Shown one piece after another: positions 54,693-63,060 of a DNA stretch of 64,000 bases. The notes under the pieces were generated by a model. It was not told where the DNA came from. It ran no database searches and worked only from the letters and a program-made list of their open reading frames with translations. Each line of letters begins with the position of its first letter. Within the stretch, counting starts at the first letter, position 1. The DNA comes from Pseudomonadota bacterium (GTDB taxonomy: Bacteria; Pseudomonadota; Gammaproteobacteria; Steroidobacterales; Steroidobacteraceae): the NCBI GenBank assembly GCA_019352035.1, contig JABBNZ010000001.1, forward strand, positions 53,721 through 117,720, in the 5' to 3' direction. Position numbers and translations under genes: made by a program.

Positions 54693-55916
54693 TCAGGCGA
54701 GCTGCGCCTGCAGCACGCGCAGGCGGCGGCGCTGCTGCTGCAGCCTGCGCTCGAGCTCCTTCAGCCGCTGCTGGAAGTTGGCGTGCTCCCAGTGCTCGAT
54801 GACCGCGCGCTTCTTCTCTTCGAGCCACTGCTCCTTCACCTTGGCCCATTCCGCGACCGCGGCGAGGAACGTGTCGTACTCGTGCGACATCCGCTGGCGC
54901 AGCTCAGTCACGCGCGAGGCCGGGGCCACGGCCGGGAGGGCCGCCAGCTTGCGCTCCGCACGGGTGAACTGCATCGCAAGCAACGCCCGCTGGATCTGGA
55001 ACACGGGCGTGCGCTTCAACCGGCGCGTGAGCCCGACCACCTGCAGGCTGGCGATCAGCCATTTCGTCGGGTCCCACTGCCACCAGCGGACGCCGTTGCG
55101 GTAGTCGTGCGCAAAGATGTGGTGGAAATTGTGGTAGCCCTCGCCGAAGGTCAGCACCGCCAGCACCGGATTGTCGCGGGCGGTGTTGTCCTCGGTGTAA
55201 GGGCGCTCGCCCCACATGTGGGCCAGGGAATTGATGAAGAAGGTGAAGTGATGGCTCAGCACCAGCCGCAGCACGCCGGCGAGGAGGAAGGTGCCCCAAA
55301 GATCGCCCACCAGCCAGCCGGCCGCGAGCGGCAGGCCGACGTTCGTGAGGAGCACGAGCGCCACATAGTGGCGATGCTGGAAGGCGAGCATGCGGTCGCG
55401 GCGCAGGTCGGGGATATTGCTGAAGTCTTCCTGGCCGCTCGGGTACTCCCGCACCATCCAGCCGATGTGCGAGAACCAGAAGCCGCGCCGCGCCGAGTAC
55501 GGGTCATGATCCACGTCGTCCACGTTGAGGTGGTGCCGGCGATGGCCGCTGCACCAGGCCCAGGCGGTGTTCTGCAGTGCCATGGACCCGAAGACCACGA
55601 AGAGGACCCGCACGATCCAGTGCGCCTCGTAGGTGCGGTGCGCCCAGAGGCGGTGATACCCGGCGGTGATCGACATCTCATTGGCGACGAGGAAGACGCC
55701 GAGCAGCACCCAGGCGGCGGTCGAGAAGCCGTGCGTCAATCCGTACCACGGCACGAGCACGACCGCGGCTAGAAAAGTCAAGGAAAACAGTAACGTATTG
55801 GTCCAGATGATGGGCGCGCCGCCGGCGGCGGGGGGCGGGGAGCTCGGGGCAACGGGACGGGACGACGGCATGGCGGTCAAGGGCTCCACGGGTGGCCGGT
55901 GAAACTCGCTAAACAT
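54693..55916 (-). CDS. Acyl-CoA/fatty-acid delta-9 desaturase
   Basis: 407 residues. A membrane di-iron desaturase with all three histidine boxes: HRLWAH, HRRHH and HNFHH (the last in FGEGYHNFHHIFAHDYRN). Hydrophobic helices include LLFSLTFLAAVVLVPWYGL and WVLLGVFLVANEMSITAGY. It introduces a cis double bond to adjust membrane fluidity. The last 80 residues are a charged coiled coil (QQRLKELERRLQQQRRRLRV), longer than in many bacterial versions. yebC follows 15 bp downstream in the same direction. Confidence 0.93.
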   Translation of the reverse strand: MFSEFHRPPVEPLTAMPSSRPVAPSSPPPAAGGAPIIWTNTLLFSLTFLAAVVLVPWYGLTHGFSTAAWVLLGVFLVANEMSITAGYHRLWAHRTYEAHWIVRVLFVVFGSMALQNTAWAWCSGHRRHHLNVDDVDHDPYSARRGFWFSHIGWMVREYPSGQEDFSNIPDLRRDRMLAFQHRHYVALVLLTNVGLPLAAGWLVGDLWGTFLLAGVLRLVLSHHFTFFINSLAHMWGERPYTEDNTARDNPVLAVLTFGEGYHNFHHIFAHDYRNGVRWWQWDPTKWLIASLQVVGLTRRLKRTPVFQIQRALLAMQFTRAERKLAALPAVAPASRVTELRQRMSHEYDTFLAAVAEWAKVKEQWLEEKKRAVIEHWEHANFQQRLKELERRLQQQRRRLRVLQAQLA

Positions 55917-56404
55917 AGCACGGTTCGCCGCGTTCCAGCGAACCCCCGGGGGCGTTTGCGAGATCCCGCACGCCGGACCTGGTGCGGGTCCCCTGGGGGC
56001 GCGGCCGGCTGGGCTGCGAGCTGCCGCTCATGCCGTGATCCGAAGCGGTGACGCTGAAGCTTGCGATGCGCAACGTCCCGATGCCGCCCCTGTTGGCCGG
56101 CCGCTGCGGCCGGCCGCCGCCGCCGCCGATGTCAGGTCTCGTGAAAGAGACACACCGCGTTCCATTGCTGACACACTGGCGCGGCACATTGGGCCTCGGG
56201 GTCCGCCGGAAGGCATTCCCCCGGCGTTTGCGGTTGCAGGCCGGTATCGCCGGGTGTATTCATAGTGCCCGAAAACGCAACCGTGCCCGACATGTGTCCA
56301 CAACCATGTCCGCCCTGGAGGGCGCCGCTTCCCTGCGCTTGGATCGGTGGAGGAGCGCCGGAAGCGGCCGTATTTCCGCTATACCAAGAATTTTTGGAGG
56401 AGAT
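55917..56404. promoter_or_regulatory. Control region upstream of the xoxF cluster
   Basis: 488 bp between the desaturase and the cluster hold no supported gene. Visible elements are a GC palindrome GGCCGGCCGC-T-GCGGCCGGCC near 56097, two direct repeats GTGCCCGA (56265-56272 and 56283-56290) and inverted CGGTTGC/GCAACCG (56231-56237, 56277-56283). A TATACC box lies near 56380. GGAGGAG precedes the first ORF. xoxF genes are commonly regulated by lanthanide availability, but no known operator was recognised here. Confidence 0.35.
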
Positions 56405-56488
56405 ATGAGCTACCAGTTTCAATCCTTAGTCGTCGAGGCGAGCCTGCTCGCCGGGGCGGCTGCACTCACACAAAAGGGGGACATATGA
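56405..56488 (+). CDS. 27-residue ORF translationally coupled to xoxF
   Basis: ATG at 56405 preceded by the strong site GGAGGAG; it reads MSYQFQSLVVEASLLAGAAA and then LTQKGDI. The stop TGA overlaps the xoxF start ATG (ATGA at 56485-56488), and the xoxF ribosome site AAAGGGGG lies inside the ORF, so translation of the two is probably coupled. It lacks the Glu-x3-Tyr pair of PqqA, so it is not a PQQ precursor. It could be a leader peptide or a small membrane-associated peptide (hydrophobic middle). Unrecognised family. Confidence 0.55.
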   Translation: MSYQFQSLVVEASLLAGAAALTQKGDI

Positions 56489-58350
56489 AATTATCAAAGT
56501 GGCGCCGGATAGTGGCGCCGGCAGCCATCCTCTTGGCGGCGGGCATCGCCTGCGGAGCGGCATCGGTTGCGCACGCCCAGGAAGAGCACAACAACAGTCT
56601 CTGGCCGTCGATGGGCCAGAACTACGCGCTCGACCGGCATAGCAATCTGTCGCAGATCACCTCCTCCAACGTTAGCCGGCTGGGAATGATCTGGTCGCAG
56701 TCCCTCGGGGCTCTGCGCGGCCAGGAAGGTCAGCCGATCGTCGTCAACGTCGACGGCAAGCCGATGATGTTCTTCGTCAGCGCATGGCCGAACATCGTGC
56801 AGGCGCTCGACCTGTCGAATCCGGATCATCCCGTCGAGGTCTGGAATTACGTGAAGAAGACGGATCGCGACCTGTCGGCCGTGCCGCGCGCCTGCTGCGA
56901 CACCGTCAACCGCGGTCTGAACTATGCCGACGGCAAGGTTCTCTTCAACACGCTCGACGGCTATCTCATCGCGCTCGACGCCAGGACCGGCAAGGTGGAC
57001 TGGGAGGTCAAGCACGCCTACCCCGATAAAGGGGAGACCGTCACCAATGCGCCGCTGATCGCGGACGGCAAGGTGATCGTCGGCTTCGGTGGCGATGAGT
57101 TCGGGGCCCGCGGCGCGGTCTCGGCCTACAATCTCTCGGACGGCAAGCAGGTCTGGAAGTACTGGGACAACGGCACCGACCAGCAGGTCGGCTTCACCCG
57201 GGCGACCAACAAGTGGAACCCGCAGTATGGCACCTACGGCCACAACCTCGGGATGACCTATCCGGGCGACGAGTGGAAGCGCGGCGGCGGTGCGGCCTGG
57301 GCGTGGTACAGCTACGACCCGAAGCTCAAGCTGGTGTACTACGGCTCGGGCAACCCCGGTCTGTGGAGCCCGTCATACCGTTGCGGCGCTCATCCGCCGA
57401 CCCAGCAGTCGTGCAACGACGGCAAGTGGGACAACAAGTGGTCGATGACCATGTTCGCCCGCAACGTCGAGACCGGCAAGGTCGTATGGGCCATGCAGAT
57501 GACCCCGTTCGATCAGTGGGACTATGACGGCGTCAACGAGCCGATCCTGGTCAACATGAAGATACAGGGCAAGGAAGTGCCGACGGTCGTCCAATTCGAC
57601 CGCAACGGCTTTGCCTACGTCTGGAACCGGGCGACCGGCACGCTGCTGGAAGCGCACAAGTTCGTCTATACGAACTGGGCGGAGAAGGTGGACCTGCACA
57701 CCGGGCGTCCGGTGAAGGTGTACGAGCACTCGCCATTGCTGGTCAACCAAATGGCCCAGGCCTGTCCGTCGGCGATGGGCGGCAAGGATCAGCAGCCGGC
57801 TTCCGTGGATCCCTCGAACCCGGAGGTCTTCTACGTCCCGACGAACAACTGGTGCATGCAGGATACGCCGCAAACCCGTACCAGCATGCAGCAGGGCATC
57901 GTCTACGTCTTTGCCAACGTGTACATGTATGAGCACAAGCCCGGCGTCGCCGGCCGCTTGAAGGCGTTCAACGTGATCACCGGCAAGACGCTCTGGAACA
58001 TTCCGGACAAGTACCCGAACTGGAGCGGCACTCTCAACACCAGCGGCAACCTCGTGTTCTACGGCAGCTTGGGTGGCGATTTCCGTGCCGTCGACATGAA
58101 GACCGGCAAGGTCCTCTGGTCACGCAAGCTCGGCTCCGGAATCATCGGCAACCCGATCACGTATGAGGTGGATGGACACCAGTACGTATCGGTGTTCTCC
58201 GGCATCGGCGGCTGGATCGGGCTGCCCGTGACGGCGGGCCTCGATCTGAGCGACAAGTACGGAGCGATCGGAGCCACGGCGATGGCGAAGGCGACCCACC
58301 TGAACATGATTCCTCAGGGTGGCGAGCTGTACACCTTCCGCCTGATGTGA
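56485..58350 (+). CDS. xoxF: Lanthanide-type PQQ-dependent methanol dehydrogenase
   Basis: 621 residues from the ATG at 56485. The signal peptide (RRIVAPAAILLAAGIACGAA to AHA) sends it to the periplasm. Features of the eight-bladed quinoprotein: vicinal disulfide cysteines C137-C138 in VPRACCDTVNRG, metal ligands Glu205 (FGGDEFGARG) and Asn290 (YGSGNPGLW), catalytic Asp346 and the extra Asp348 in PFDQWDYDGVNE. The second Asp (D-x-D) marks lanthanide-binding XoxF; calcium MxaF has Ala there. It oxidises methanol or other primary alcohols and passes electrons to a cytochrome c. First large gene of the cluster and preceded by an overlapping 27-codon ORF. Confidence 0.93.
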   Translation: MKLSKWRRIVAPAAILLAAGIACGAASVAHAQEEHNNSLWPSMGQNYALDRHSNLSQITSSNVSRLGMIWSQSLGALRGQEGQPIVVNVDGKPMMFFVSAWPNIVQALDLSNPDHPVEVWNYVKKTDRDLSAVPRACCDTVNRGLNYADGKVLFNTLDGYLIALDARTGKVDWEVKHAYPDKGETVTNAPLIADGKVIVGFGGDEFGARGAVSAYNLSDGKQVWKYWDNGTDQQVGFTRATNKWNPQYGTYGHNLGMTYPGDEWKRGGGAAWAWYSYDPKLKLVYYGSGNPGLWSPSYRCGAHPPTQQSCNDGKWDNKWSMTMFARNVETGKVVWAMQMTPFDQWDYDGVNEPILVNMKIQGKEVPTVVQFDRNGFAYVWNRATGTLLEAHKFVYTNWAEKVDLHTGRPVKVYEHSPLLVNQMAQACPSAMGGKDQQPASVDPSNPEVFYVPTNNWCMQDTPQTRTSMQQGIVYVFANVYMYEHKPGVAGRLKAFNVITGKTLWNIPDKYPNWSGTLNTSGNLVFYGSLGGDFRAVDMKTGKVLWSRKLGSGIIGNPITYEVDGHQYVSVFSGIGGWIGLPVTAGLDLSDKYGAIGATAMAKATHLNMIPQGGELYTFRLM

Positions 58351-58359
58351 TAGACCATG

Positions 58360-58392
58360 GCACCCTGCGGAAGCGCGGCTTCCGCGGGGTGC
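58360..58392 (+). terminator. Hairpin between xoxF and the xoxJ-like gene
   Basis: GCACCCTGCGGAAGC and GCTTCCGCGGGGTGC pair over 15 positions (one T-G wobble) around GCG, 10 bases after the xoxF stop. No T tract follows. It may end part of the transcripts or protect the xoxF mRNA end, so that xoxF is made in excess over downstream genes. Confidence 0.55.
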
Positions 58393-58494
58393 CTGCTTCT
58401 CTCCCCGTTCGCTGCACCTGACCGGATGAGCGTGGGAACAGGATGGCTTTCCGCGAGTCCAAGGTAACGCGACTCCTCAGTCCAAGGGTGCCCG

Positions 58495-60285
58495 ATGCCG
58501 GTTCTGCCGCGATCTGCCCGCTGTCTGATGTTAGCGGGAGCTTTGCTGATCACCGCTCTTTTCGCTTCGACCGCATTTGCTGATACCGCCCCGACCCAGC
58601 CGGCGAGCAGCTCGGGGTACCTGCAGGGACCCTGGGCCGGCAAGGACTTCGACGAGCTGGATCAAGCGGAAATAGACGCCGCCAAGCAAGCGGCTCTCCA
58701 TGCCCGCTTCCGTGTCCTTCGCGTCTGCGCGGACCCCGGCAACATGCCGCTGTCCAATCGCAAGCAGCAGGGATACGAAAACAAGATCCTCCAGGTTCTC
58801 GCCAGGTCGATGGGCGCCAGGCTGAGCTACTACTGGCGTGCCTACACGGGCAACGTCGTCGGTCAGGCATTCGGAACGGCCGACGAGTGCGACCTCCTGG
58901 TCGACATGCCGGTGCATAGCGAGGACGTCCTCTCGACCATTCCGATCTACCGCACGACCTATGTGCTCGTCTGGCGCAACAACGAGCGCCTCAATATCAG
59001 GAGCCTGAGCGACCCCAGCCTCAAGCGGTTGCGGGTCGGCGTGTTCCAGATCTCGGCATTGCGCCGGGCGCTCGCGGACCACGGCGTGATCTCCAACGTG
59101 ACGGTCTGGCCGGTGGCCAGCGACACGGAATGGGTGCCGGCCCATCAGCCCTGGAACCAGGTCGAGCAGGTGGTCGACGGCAAGCTCGACATCGCCGCCG
59201 CGTGGGGGCCCATGGCCGGGTGGCTGAAGACCATGAAAGGGGCGCCGATCACGATTCAGCCCACCAATCTCATGGATAACGACATTCCGATGGAATTCAG
59301 CCTCGGGATCAGCGTCCCGAGGCGCGACGTGGTGCTGAAATTCGCCCTCGACGATGCGCTCAAGGCGAACCGCGCCGCGATCCAGCACATCCTGGATCAA
59401 TATGGCGTGCCGCTGGTGACATGCGCCGACTGCGTGATTCCGGGCAATCTTCCGGCGCACGGCAGCTACATGCAGCACATGACCGCGGACACCGCCGGAC
59501 AGCCGACGCACTGGACGGTTTCGCGCGCGCAGCTCGACAAGTGGCTGGCGGAAGGCGCGAGCGTCAACAAGGAGCTTTATGACGCCGTTCTCGCCAACGA
59601 CATCGATCGTACCTCCTACCTGATCGGCAAAGGTGCCGACGTCAACGAGCCGAGCAATCTGGGCACCTCGCCGCTGACCGTGGCCGCGCGCGCCGGCTGC
59701 ATCCCCATGATGCAGCTTCTGGTCGAGCACGGGGCCAAGGTGAATCAGCCGGACAGTGACGGCTCGACGGCGCTGATGGGCGCGGTCATGCGCAATCAGA
59801 CCAAATCCGTGCAATTCCTGCTGGCGCACGGCGCGGACCTCCACAAGGGGGCGCCCCGCGGCTTCACGCTGTTGTCGCTCGCCCTCGAGGAGCACCAGTA
59901 CGATGCCGCATACGATCTCATCAAAGCCGGCGCGAACGTAAACACCCCTGCCAGCAAGTACCGCCTGACACCCCTCATGGTGGTCGCGAGCGAGCTGCCG
60001 CCGGGGCCGGAGAGCATGGTGCGGGTGATGCAGGAGCACACGCCGATGGATGTGGCCCGAGCCTTGCTGGCGCGCAAGGCGAACGTGAACGCAACCGATA
60101 CCGCCGGCGTCACGGCCCTCATGATCGCGGCGGCGCATGACAATTCCCCCATGATCGCTTTGCTGATCCAGGCCGGCGCGAATCCGCAGCTCAAGTCGGC
60201 GGCGGGCGAGACCGCGCGCGACATTGCAGTCAAGAATGACAATCTCGGCGCGATACGGACGCTCAGTTTGCTCGTCCGCCAATAA
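58495..60285 (+). CDS. XoxJ/MxaJ-like periplasmic binding protein fused to ankyrin repeats
   Basis: 596 residues. After a signal peptide (LMLAGALLITALFASTAFA) the first half is the solute-binding fold linked to quinoprotein dehydrogenases: FRVLRVCADPGNMPLSNRKQ, GYENKILQVLARSMGARLSY, DLLVDMPVHSEDVLSTIPIY and DIAAAWGPMAGWLK (about 60-300). The second half (about 355-596) is a run of ankyrin repeats, e.g. LGTSPLTVAARAGCIPMMQL, DGSTALMGAVMRNQTKSVQF and AGVTALMIAAAHDNSPMIAL. XoxJ is thought to help activate or load XoxF. An ankyrin extension is not part of the XoxJ/MxaJ proteins I know and suggests an added protein-binding role. Confidence 0.85.
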   Translation: MPVLPRSARCLMLAGALLITALFASTAFADTAPTQPASSSGYLQGPWAGKDFDELDQAEIDAAKQAALHARFRVLRVCADPGNMPLSNRKQQGYENKILQVLARSMGARLSYYWRAYTGNVVGQAFGTADECDLLVDMPVHSEDVLSTIPIYRTTYVLVWRNNERLNIRSLSDPSLKRLRVGVFQISALRRALADHGVISNVTVWPVASDTEWVPAHQPWNQVEQVVDGKLDIAAAWGPMAGWLKTMKGAPITIQPTNLMDNDIPMEFSLGISVPRRDVVLKFALDDALKANRAAIQHILDQYGVPLVTCADCVIPGNLPAHGSYMQHMTADTAGQPTHWTVSRAQLDKWLAEGASVNKELYDAVLANDIDRTSYLIGKGADVNEPSNLGTSPLTVAARAGCIPMMQLLVEHGAKVNQPDSDGSTALMGAVMRNQTKSVQFLLAHGADLHKGAPRGFTLLSLALEEHQYDAAYDLIKAGANVNTPASKYRLTPLMVVASELPPGPESMVRVMQEHTPMDVARALLARKANVNATDTAGVTALMIAAAHDNSPMIALLIQAGANPQLKSAAGETARDIAVKNDNLGAIRTLSLLVRQ

Positions 60286-60321
60286 TCGGCTACACACCGT
60301 AATTCTCAGGTAACCGGAGGA

Positions 60322-60846
60322 ATGATGATGAAACGCTTCGCTGGCGTTGCTTTGGTCTTCGCGCTGATCGGCGCGGCGGGGTGCTGGCTCGCCGCACCCT
60401 CTTTCGCTGCAGCCGCAAAGCCCGCCGCTTTCAAGTTGACGCCGGCCATTCTGGCCGAGCCGCCGGTGAAGGTCGTCGCCCAGGCCCCGAAGGGCTCGCT
60501 TCACGATCCATACGCTGGCAACGCCAAGGTCGCCAAGGAGGGGCACCAGCTGTTCTTCCACTACGGCTGCAACGGCTGTCACGGCGGCGGTGGAGGCGGC
60601 GGCATGTGCCCACCGCTCATCAACGGCGTCTGGATCTACGGCGGAAGCGATGACACGCTGTTCCGTCTCATCTCTCTCGGGTCGACCAAGATGCAAGCGG
60701 CGGGTTATCAGCGTGAGGCGCTGGAGAACGTCATCGGTCCGATGCCGCAGATGGGTCTGCTGATTCACCACTCCAGCGATGTCTTCAAGATCATCACGTG
60801 GATCCGGTCCGCCTATCAGGGATCGCCGGATCACAAGTACCACTGA
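60322..60846 (+). CDS. xoxG: XoxG-like c-type cytochrome
   Basis: 174 residues (three successive ATGs at 60322, 60325 and 60328; the last is best spaced from GGAGG). A signal peptide ends near SFAAAA. One haem site CNGCH is at 83-87, followed by a glycine run (HGGGGGGGMCPPLI). The candidate axial Met is M124 (LGSTKMQAAGY). It matches the electron acceptor of XoxF (cytochrome cL type, XoxG/MxaG) by position and motif order. The Gly run next to the haem and the second Cys after it are unusual. Downstream of the xoxJ-like gene. Confidence 0.88.
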   Translation: MMMKRFAGVALVFALIGAAGCWLAAPSFAAAAKPAAFKLTPAILAEPPVKVVAQAPKGSLHDPYAGNAKVAKEGHQLFFHYGCNGCHGGGGGGGMCPPLINGVWIYGGSDDTLFRLISLGSTKMQAAGYQREALENVIGPMPQMGLLIHHSSDVFKIITWIRSAYQGSPDHKYH

Positions 60847-60859
60847 GCGTTTCGCGATC

Positions 60860-62083
60860 GTGCGACATGCCGTTCGCATGGTGGGGCTGCTCACGCTGGC
60901 TTTGCTGGCCGGCGTGAGCCAGTCCTTCTGGTCACCGAGCGCGGCGGCACACGCGGCGGTGCGCGCTTTCTCGATCACCTTCCTGCGCAAGAAGTACCAC
61001 TTCAATCCCGAGATCCTGCCCTCGCTCCTGGAGACCCATCCGGCCAACCTGGGTCTGGCCGGCTCCCAGGAAGCGATCTACGAGCTCAACACGGCCGGGA
61101 AGTTCATAGGCTGGAACTTCAAGCTGAACGTGGTGACGGTTCCGGATGGCGGCAACCTCGCCGCGACGGCGGCCCGCCTGCTCGCCCGCGGACCCCAGGT
61201 CATCATCTCCGACCTGCGTCCGGCGGATCTCCTGACGGTCTCGGATCTGCCTTCCGCGAAGAATGCGCTGATCCTGGACATGCGGACGACCGAGGATCGT
61301 CTGCGGCAGCAGGAGTGCCGGGCGAACGTCTTTCACCTGCTTCCGAGCCAGGCGATGCGCACGGATGCGATCGCTCAGTACCTGGTATGGAAGCGCTGGC
61401 CCCGCTGGTTCATCATTCAGGGCCCCACCAGGGAGGACGCGGTCTACGCGGCGGACATTCGCCGCTCGGCCGCACGCTACGGCGCCCGCATCGTCGCGCA
61501 GCGGAGCTACAACTACAATCCCGGCTCGCGCCGCAGCGATACCGGCTATCAGCAGATCCAGACGCAGATGCCGCTCGCGACGGAGGTCAGCGGCGATTAC
61601 GACGTGATCTTCGTGGCGGATGAGACCGATCTGTTCGGCGACTATCTTCCCTACAACACCTACGCGGCGCGTCCGGTGGTGGGGACGCAAGGTCTCGTGG
61701 CGAGCGCCTGGACCCCGGCGTACCAGGAATACGCGGCGCTGCAGATGCAGCAGCGGTTCGATCTCTTCGCCCATCGGGGCATGACCGAGCGCGACTATGG
61801 CGGTTGGCTGGCCGTCAGGATCATCGGCAACGCCGTCATGCGGGCGCAGAAGACCTCGCCCCTGCCGATGCGCAAGTACCTGCGGTCGAAGGACTTCCTC
61901 GTCGCCGGCTACAAAGGGCAGGGCCTGACCTTTCGCCGCTGGGACAACCAGCTGCGCCAGCCCGTGCTGCTGTCGACGCCGCTGATGACCGTCTCCATGT
62001 CGCCGCAGCACGGTTTCCTCCATCCCGGATACACGACCGATACCCTGGGTTTCGACGAGCCGGAGACGAAATGCCATTTCTGA
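60860..62083 (+). CDS. ABC substrate-binding protein of the PQQ-dependent alcohol catabolism type
   Basis: 407 residues from a GTG at 60860 (ATG 60878 possible). The signal peptide is in MVGLLTLALLAGVSQSFW. The fold is a branched-amino-acid/Leu-Ile-Val-type binding protein with FSITFLRKKYHFNPEILPSL, NFKLNVVTVPDGGNLAATAA, NVFHLLPSQAMRTDAIAQYL and WPRWFIIQGPTREDAVYAAD. From memory these features match the family TIGR03863, found with PQQ-dependent dehydrogenases. It normally occurs with an ABC ATPase and permease, which may lie beyond the window. It overlaps the next gene by 13 bp. The ligand is unknown. Confidence 0.82.
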   Translation: MRHAVRMVGLLTLALLAGVSQSFWSPSAAAHAAVRAFSITFLRKKYHFNPEILPSLLETHPANLGLAGSQEAIYELNTAGKFIGWNFKLNVVTVPDGGNLAATAARLLARGPQVIISDLRPADLLTVSDLPSAKNALILDMRTTEDRLRQQECRANVFHLLPSQAMRTDAIAQYLVWKRWPRWFIIQGPTREDAVYAADIRRSAARYGARIVAQRSYNYNPGSRRSDTGYQQIQTQMPLATEVSGDYDVIFVADETDLFGDYLPYNTYAARPVVGTQGLVASAWTPAYQEYAALQMQQRFDLFAHRGMTERDYGGWLAVRIIGNAVMRAQKTSPLPMRKYLRSKDFLVAGYKGQGLTFRRWDNQLRQPVLLSTPLMTVSMSPQHGFLHPGYTTDTLGFDEPETKCHF

Positions 62084-63060
62084 GAGCGACCGGTGGCCGG
62101 ACGGCGCCGGCCCTGTTGGCCGTCCTCCTGTGTTCCCTCGCCGCGACCGCCCGCGCGAGCGAGCTCTTCGTCAGCAACGAAGTCGACGACACGGTGACGG
62201 TGCTCAACGGAGAGACCTACAAGATCATCGCGACGATTCCCACGGATCAGCGGCCGCGGGGGATCTTCGCGACCCCGGACCACAAGTACGTCCTGGTCTG
62301 CGACGGTGACTCGAGCAACATCGATGTCATCGACACGAAGACGATGAAGGTCGTGCGGAAGATCGATACCGGCCCGGACCCGGAGACGCTGGCGATGTCC
62401 CCGTCGGGCGACAAGGTCTACGTGTCCAACGAGAACAACGCCCTGGTCACCATCATCAATTTCGCCACGGGCAAGTGGATCACGCAGATCCCGGTCGGGA
62501 TAGAGCCTGAGGGCCTCGGCGTCAGCAGGCGCGGGCACACGGTGGTCGTTGTGTCCGAGACCACCAGCATGGCGCATTTCATCGACACGAAGACCTGGAA
62601 GGTCGTCGCCAACATTCTCGTCGATACGAGGCCCAGGATCGCGCAGTTCACCCGGGATTACCGCGAGCTCTGGGTCTCCTCGGAAGTCGGCGGAACGGTC
62701 TCGGTCATCAACCCGGCCACCCATCAGATCGTGCACATCATCAACTTCCACATTCCCGGGATCGACAAGGAATACATCGGGCCTGTCGGTGTGCGCTTCA
62801 CGCCCGATGACCGGACCGCGTTCGTGGCGCTCGGGCGCGCCAACAGGGTCGCCGTGGTCGACCGCAAGACCTACAAGGTCGAGAAATACATCCTGGTCGG
62901 ACAGCGGCCCTGGCAGATTGCTTTCAGTCCGCACCACAAGAGGCTCTTCGTCGTCAACGGACTCACGAATGACGTGACGATCATCGACGTGGCATCGCTG
63001 CAAGCGGTGAAGTCCGTTCCTGTCGGCCGTCTGCCGTGGGGCATCGCCGTCATCCCGTGA
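62071..63060 (+). CDS. YVTN beta-propeller protein of PQQ-dependent catabolism
   Basis: 329 residues from the ATG at 62071, inside the end of the previous gene. The signal peptide is in APALLAVLLCSLAATARA. Seven-bladed propeller repeats of the YVTN kind are clear: LFVSNEVDDTVTVLNGETYK, KYVLVCDGDSSNIDVIDTKT, KVYVSNENNALVTIINFATG and LFVVNGLTNDVTIIDVASLQ. It matches, as I recall, TIGR03866, the propeller linked with PQQ-dependent alcohol catabolism. The role is unknown; a scaffold or binding function in the periplasm is plausible. The next gene starts at its stop (GTGA). Confidence 0.88.
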   Translation: MPFLRATGGRTAPALLAVLLCSLAATARASELFVSNEVDDTVTVLNGETYKIIATIPTDQRPRGIFATPDHKYVLVCDGDSSNIDVIDTKTMKVVRKIDTGPDPETLAMSPSGDKVYVSNENNALVTIINFATGKWITQIPVGIEPEGLGVSRRGHTVVVVSETTSMAHFIDTKTWKVVANILVDTRPRIAQFTRDYRELWVSSEVGGTVSVINPATHQIVHIINFHIPGIDKEYIGPVGVRFTPDDRTAFVALGRANRVAVVDRKTYKVEKYILVGQRPWQIAFSPHHKRLFVVNGLTNDVTIIDVASLQAVKSVPVGRLPWGIAVIP

